Assembly: GCF_008000995.1 (NCBI RefSeq)
Contig: NZ_CP042828.1
Coordinates: 4,454,882-4,518,881, forward strand
From: Ruania zhangjianzhongii
Lineage (GTDB): Bacteria > Actinomycetota > Actinomycetes > Actinomycetales > Beutenbergiaceae
Direction of reading: 5' to 3'
DNA length: 64,000 nt
This document shows positions 60,126 to 64,000 of this stretch, in pieces; the first letter of the stretch is position 1, and each line of letters begins with the position of its first letter. The notes beneath the pieces are model-generated. The model did no database searches and was not told the DNA's origin. It was given only the letters and a program-made list of their open reading frames with translations. The translations under genes and the position numbers were made by a program.

Positions 60126-60806
60126 ATGAGCAATGAGAAGAGCTCGCAACCCGCAGCCGCCCCGCACGTTGTCGGCCGCGCAGAGTTCGACCTCGCTCTT
60201 GCCGAGCAGGTCGAGCGCGAGAAGGAGGCGACCCGGCATGACGACCGGGTCTCGGCGGCCCGCCGCCGGATGCCGATGATCGAGGTGGACGACTACACAT
60301 TCGCGGGCCCCGACGGCCTGGTCAGGCTGACCGAGCTGTTCGGTGACCACTACCTGCTCATGGTGCAGAACGTGATGTTCGACCCCCGTTGGGATGAGGG
60401 CTGCCCGAGCTGCACGTGGGCCGTCGACAACCTGCCCGCGAACATGCACCGACTGACCGGGGAAGGCATCGCCTTCGCCATGATCTCCCAAGCGCCGATC
60501 CACAAGCTCGAGGCCTGGCGCAAGCGACGCGGCTGGGACCACACGTGGGTGTCGTCCTACGACACGACTTACCACCACGACTGGGGCTGGACGCGCACCG
60601 ACGCCGAAGGTCACGACGGCCAGCAGCCGGGCTACTCCTACTACTTGCTCAAGGACGGCACTCCCTATCTCACCTACATGACGACGGCACGCGGCACCGA
60701 AGCGATCCTCCCTGTCGCGCACATCATGGATCGCACCGCCTACGGCCGCCAGCAGGACTGGGAGGACAGCCCCGACGGCTGGCCCCAGTACCCCACCTAC
60801 GGCTGA
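60126..60806 (+). CDS. DUF899 family thioredoxin-like protein
   Basis: 226 residues from ATG 60126 (GAGGAG 10 nt upstream). RRRMPMIEVDDYTFAGPDG, GCPSCTWAVDNLPANM with a CxxC-like pair, APIHKLEAWRKRRGW and YDTTYHHDWGW are DUF899 hallmarks. The fold is thioredoxin-like; no activity is established. Regulated probably by the divergent TetR protein. Confidence 0.88.
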   Translation: MSNEKSSQPAAAPHVVGRAEFDLALAEQVEREKEATRHDDRVSAARRRMPMIEVDDYTFAGPDGLVRLTELFGDHYLLMVQNVMFDPRWDEGCPSCTWAVDNLPANMHRLTGEGIAFAMISQAPIHKLEAWRKRRGWDHTWVSSYDTTYHHDWGWTRTDAEGHDGQQPGYSYYLLKDGTPYLTYMTTARGTEAILPVAHIMDRTAYGRQQDWEDSPDGWPQYPTYG

Positions 60807-60836
60807 CGCATCGCGACACAGAGCCGGGAACGCCCC

Positions 60837-61247
60837 TCAGGGAGTCAGCCGGAATACCGGGATCACCCGGTCGCCGGCGGTCTTCTCGTAGTCGGCGAAG
60901 CCGGGCATCTTCTCGGCGAACACCGCCCACACCTCGTCCCTCTCGGCGCCGGTCAGCTCCCGCACGCTCACGTCCACCGTCCGGATCGGATCGCCCGGGA
61001 CCTCGATCTGCACGGCCTCTGCCCGGCGGAGGGAGAACGCCCAGGCCGGGTCCTTCGGGGAACCGCCGGCACTGCCGACCACATGCCAGGCACCGTTGAC
61101 CGAGACCGATGCCAACGGGGTGACCCGCTTGGTACCGTCCTTCTTCGGCACATGCACCAGCACCAGGGAGTTGCCGAAGTTCATCGGCTCACGCACCACA
61201 CCCTGGTTGGCTCGAAACGTCTCAGCGATCTGCACGTTGAAATCCAT
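60837..61247 (-). CDS. DDN-like / nitroreductase-type (F420-fold) protein
   Basis: 136 residues from ATG 61247. MNFGNSLVLVHVPKKDGTKR, VNGAWHVVGSAGGSPKDPAW and GFADYEKTAGDRVIPVFRL match the deazaflavin-dependent (DUF385, DDN) split-barrel family. These bind F420 or FMN and reduce diverse substrates. Lies 28 bases downstream of the DMT transporter gene on the same strand. Confidence 0.8.
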   Translation of the reverse strand: MDFNVQIAETFRANQGVVREPMNFGNSLVLVHVPKKDGTKRVTPLASVSVNGAWHVVGSAGGSPKDPAWAFSLRRAEAVQIEVPGDPIRTVDVSVRELTGAERDEVWAVFAEKMPGFADYEKTAGDRVIPVFRLTP

Positions 61248-61275
61248 GCTGGGCACAACCGCGCGACGGTGATGA

Positions 61276-62199
61276 TCATTCCGGGGTGCGCACACGCGGT
61301 GACGGCGTCCCTCGTCGGGCCGAGATCGCCACTGCGGCGGAGACCGCGACGATGCCGACCACCTCGCCCCAGGTGGGCAGCTGGCGCAGCATGATCACCC
61401 CGATCACCGTGGCCGAGACCGGCAACAGCGCGTTCAGCAGGGCAAACATCGCGGTGCCGAGGCGCTTCATCGTCACCTGGTCCAGGGTGTAGGGCACCAC
61501 CGTGGAGAGCAGCCCAACCCCGAGCAGGATACCGAGCAGCGCCGGGTCGGCCAGGTTCGCCATCGTGCCGGTGACGCCGGCGGCGATCAGCCCGACCGGT
61601 GCGTAGATCAGCGATCCGGCGGCCAGCCCCGCACTCAGCGACTGGATCCCGCTCCGGGCCCGCACGATCCGGCCGCCGAGCACCATGTACGTCCCCCACA
61701 GCGCACCTGCTGCCAACGCGGCGACGACACCCCAGGCGAGCTCCGCCGTCGTGCGCTGCCCGCCCCAGTCCAGACCGACGAGGGAGATGCATAACACCCC
61801 GAAGGTGGCCAGGGCGATCGCGATCCGGTGCCGGGCGCTGTGCCCGCCCCAGGCCGCGACCAGCACCGGCCCGATGAACTCGATGGCGACGGCGGCACCG
61901 AGTGGGAGCAGCCCGATCGCCACGTAGAACATCAGGTTCATCCCGAGCAGCACAGTGCCGAAGACCGCCGACTGGGCCAGCTCGCGCCGGGTCCAGCTCG
62001 CCCGCCACGGCCGCACGATGACCAGCAGCACCAGGGCCCCGGCGAGGCCGCGCCCCCAGGCGACCGTCGGTGCGGGCAGATACTGGTAGAGCCCGACCGC
62101 GAGCGCGGCGCCGAGGTACTGGGAGAAGCCGGCGACGAGGAACAGCGCAGGTGCGGGCACCCGGTCCAGGCGGCCGGGGTTGGCAGCGGTGGACATCAC
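61276..62199 (-). CDS. EamA/DMT family transporter
   Basis: 307 residues with ten helices in two EamA repeats (LFLVAGFSQYLGAALAVGLY through ATFGVLCISLVGLDWGG; WGVVAALAAGALWGTYMVLG through VGIVAVSAAVAISARRG). Similar to RhtA-type amino-acid/metabolite exporters; substrate unknown. ATG 62199 overlaps the EEP gene stop by four bases. Confidence 0.88.
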   Translation of the reverse strand: MMSTAANPGRLDRVPAPALFLVAGFSQYLGAALAVGLYQYLPAPTVAWGRGLAGALVLLVIVRPWRASWTRRELAQSAVFGTVLLGMNLMFYVAIGLLPLGAAVAIEFIGPVLVAAWGGHSARHRIAIALATFGVLCISLVGLDWGGQRTTAELAWGVVAALAAGALWGTYMVLGGRIVRARSGIQSLSAGLAAGSLIYAPVGLIAAGVTGTMANLADPALLGILLGVGLLSTVVPYTLDQVTMKRLGTAMFALLNALLPVSATVIGVIMLRQLPTWGEVVGIVAVSAAVAISARRGTPSPRVRTPE

Positions 62200-62930
62200 C
62201 GCACCTCGGCGGCCAGGCCGCGGTGGTCCGAGACCGGTAGCGGGAGGCTGCGGGCACCCACGAGGGTTCGTGCCCCGCGGCCCGGGGTGAGCAGGAGGTG
62301 GTCGATCTGCCGGTCCGGGCTGTGCACCGGGAAGGTGAGGGCTTCAGCGCGGTGCCAGCCGCGGGTCACCGAGCGCACCAGCGGCGGTCGGAGGTTGAGG
62401 TCGCCGGCCAGCAGCGCCGGGGCGCCGAGCCTGGTGACCGAGGCGCGGACGCGGCGCAGTTGCGCCAGGGCGACACCGGGCAGGGTGGACAGGTGGGTGC
62501 ACGCCACCGTGAGCGGGCCGTGCGGAGCGGCCAGCACTGCCGCCAGCAGCACCCGCGGTTCGTCCCGCGCCGGGACGGGCAGCGGGCGCACGAACCAGGC
62601 GAGCACCGGGTAGCGGGAGGCGATCGCCACCCCATAGGCGGGCCCCTGGTGCTCGCCGGAGCGAGCGGGTGCCCGGCGTGCGGCACGCACGTCCCCCTCG
62701 ATCGCGGCAGCGAACCGCAGATGCGGCAGGCCGAGCGCGTCAGCCACGGTCCGGGCCTGGTCGATGTCACCGCTGCGCGGCTGGCCGCGGTCGACCTCTT
62801 GCAGGGCGACCACGTCGGGGGCCTCGGCGCGGGCCGAGGCGAGGGTGCCGGCGAGCTCGTCCGCGGTCGCCACGGTCCCGGTGGCGCCGAGCACCCCGTG
62901 CTGCAGGTTGAGGGTGAGGAGCCGGGTCAC
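62196..62930 (-). CDS. Endonuclease/exonuclease/phosphatase family protein
   Basis: 244 residues. [43 protein letters not shown] and [12 protein letters not shown] are the EEP metal and catalytic motifs, all present. It could act on DNA, lipids or phosphosugars; nothing specific can be said. Coupled by overlaps with msrB upstream (62927/62930) and the DMT gene downstream. Confidence 0.85.
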   Translation of the reverse strand: MTRLLTLNLQHGVLGATGTVATADELAGTLASARAEAPDVVALQEVDRGQPRSGDIDQARTVADALGLPHLRFAAAIEGDVRAARRAPARSGEHQGPAYGVAIASRYPVLAWFVRPLPVPARDEPRVLLAAVLAAPHGPLTVACTHLSTLPGVALAQLRRVRASVTRLGAPALLAGDLNLRPPLVRSVTRGWHRAEALTFPVHSPDRQIDHLLLTPGRGARTLVGARSLPLPVSDHRGLAAEVR

Positions 62931-63349
62931 TCGGCCTCGGCGGCCTCAGCGGCCTCGAAGCTCAGGGAGAGGGAGTTCATGCAGTAGCGGTCCCCGGTGG
63001 GGGTTTGCGGAGCGTCGTCGAAGACGTGGCCCAGGTGCGAGCCGCAGCGGCGGCAGCGCACCTCGGTGCGGACGGTGCCCAGGCTGCGGTCCTCGAGCAG
63101 CTCGACGGCGTCGGACTCGGTGGGCTGATAGAAGCTCGGCCAGCCGCAGTGCGCCTCAAACTTGGTGGTGGAGCGGAACAGCTCCGCACCGCAGGCTCGG
63201 CAGTGGTACACACCCACCCGGTCCTCGCCCAGCAGCTCTCCGGTCCCCGGACGTTCGGTGCCGGCCTGCCGCAGTACCTGGAACTCCTGCGGGCTCAGCT
63301 CGGCCCGCCACTCTTCGTCAGACTTGGTGACCTCATACATACCTGCCAT
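62927..63349 (-). CDS. msrB: Peptide methionine (R)-S-oxide reductase
   Basis: 140 residues from ATG 63349 (or 63340). Two zinc CxxC pairs (HCRACG and CRRCG), GWPSFYQP, and [12 protein letters not shown] with the catalytic Cys. It repairs methionine-R-sulfoxide using thioredoxin (or mycoredoxin). First gene of the msrB-EEP-DMT run. Confidence 0.95.
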   Translation of the reverse strand: MAGMYEVTKSDEEWRAELSPQEFQVLRQAGTERPGTGELLGEDRVGVYHCRACGAELFRSTTKFEAHCGWPSFYQPTESDAVELLEDRSLGTVRTEVRCRRCGSHLGHVFDDAPQTPTGDRYCMNSLSLSFEAAEAAEAE

Positions 63350-63564
63350 TGTCTCCCGGCAGCCGGGCGGCGTCCATGTGGGGAGCTGACCGGGCGCGAG
63401 GGTGGCCTGAGGGTCACGATCCGGGCGATTCGCAACCCTCAGGCCACCGTCGCAACGGCTCTCACGACCCCCGGGTACGGACCGGTGCGCTGGGCGGGCA
63501 GAATAGGGGCAGGCCCGTGCTGCGGCGCGGGCACCGACCAACCGTGACAAGGAGCCCACACCCT

Positions 63565-64000
63565 ATGCGGGTACTCATCACCAACGACGACGGTATCGAC
63601 TCCCCCGGCCTGACCGTGCTGGCGCATGTCGCCGCCGATGCCGGCCACGAGGTGGTGGTTGCGGCGCCGAACATCGAGTACTCCGGCTTCTCCGCCGGGC
63701 TGCGCGGCGAGCATGTCGACGGCGTTCTGACCGTCTCCGAGGGACGCCCACCTGGCCTGCGGGCCGGCATCGAGTCGATGGCGGTGCACGCCAGCCCGGC
63801 GCTGATCGCCTACGCCGCAGGTGCCGGGGACCTCGGACCGCGCCCGGATGTGCTGCTGTCCGGGATCAACCTGGGCCCGAACGTGGGCCCGGCGATCATG
63901 CACTCCGGCACGGTGGGCGCGGCGATTTCCGCGTCCGCACAGGGCATCCCAGCGATGGCCACCTCGATCACCACGCACTCCCCACAGCACTGGGAGACTG
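63565..64000 (+). CDS. surE: SurE 5'-nucleotidase, 3' end cut by the window
   Basis: Starts ATG 63565 with AAGGAG 10 nt upstream and is still open at the window end (145 residues seen). MRVLITNDDGIDSPGL holds the metal Asp pair, VVVAAPNIEYSGFSAG and SGINLGPNVGPAIMHSGTVG complete the site. It removes phosphate from nucleoside monophosphates in stress and stationary phase. Confidence 0.93.
   Translation, partial: MRVLITNDDGIDSPGLTVLAHVAADAGHEVVVAAPNIEYSGFSAGLRGEHVDGVLTVSEGRPPGLRAGIESMAVHASPALIAYAAGAGDLGPRPDVLLSGINLGPNVGPAIMHSGTVGAAISASAQGIPAMATSITTHSPQHWET

Overview
The window is GC-rich, densely packed DNA from an actinobacterium, most likely of the Micrococcales type (inference from gene content; Beutenbergiaceae/Ruaniaceae-like soil taxa would fit). 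Support for an actinobacterium: mycothiol synthase (mshD), an actinobacterial GlnR with a degenerate receiver, a NUDIX/phosphatase fusion of the MutT1 type beside ppk, an F420/DDN-type oxidoreductase, many GTG starts, a Streptomyces-like PHO box, and several start codons placed 6-8 nt after a -10 hexamer (candidate leaderless mRNAs).

Layout. 1-6.7 kb: a LacI-controlled catabolic unit (LacI regulator, L-fucose/L-arabinose-type isomerase, large GH106-like glycosidase) with a duplicated operator. 6.7-9.0 kb: an ABC-F ATPase, whose leader contains a three-codon ORF and an anti-Shine-Dalgarno able to mask the gene's SD, divergent from a VOC protein. 9.1-12.2 kb: a DEDDy exonuclease, a split HipA-like module (kinase gene plus a HipA-N/HIRAN gene) and a membrane protein; the kinase and the membrane protein are frameshifted. 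12.3-23.4 kb: a nitrogen/phosphate block with glnR, a candidate structured RNA, DUF47-PiT, a small lipoprotein, pstSCAB behind a PHO box, mutT1 and ppk. 23.5-28.5 kb: mshD and neighbours, a fold-III PLP enzyme, a sugar-lactone oxidase and a voltage-sensor-like protein without a pore motif.

28.5-40.1 kb is a mosaic of accessory genes: a truncated oxidoreductase, a TetR/hydrolase pair, tRNA-Lys, an epoxide hydrolase/WYL-regulator pair, a DHA2 exporter, an amidohydrolase and small membrane proteins. 40.1-49.1 kb is a glycan unit: a ROK regulator, a solute-binding protein, two permeases and a GH89 alpha-N-acetylglucosaminidase, followed by a Tat-exported phosphoesterase/beta-propeller protein. 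No transporter ATPase is encoded there, so a shared MsiK-type ATPase is presumed. 49.2-53.9 kb: an ArsR-type regulator with an MFS transporter, a SIMPL protein, an unknown membrane protein and a SecD-head-like lipoprotein. 53.9-57.8 kb: a purine-salvage unit (LacI regulator, NCS2 permease, guanine deaminase) with a 16-bp perfect palindrome before the permease. 57.9-64 kb: a TAG-type glycosylase lacking most zinc ligands, nagB, a TetR/DUF899 pair, a DDN-like protein, a DMT transporter, an EEP-family protein, msrB and the start of surE, which runs off the window.

The most interesting candidates are the ABC-F attenuator (8453-8571), the split HipA/HIRAN module (9737-11491), the cloverleaf-like RNA between glnR and the PiT genes (13107-13195), and a series of well-formed operators beside their regulators. 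At least four apparent frameshifts lie between 10.8 and 25.5 kb. Several are at G/C runs, so sequencing error must be excluded before calling those genes broken.
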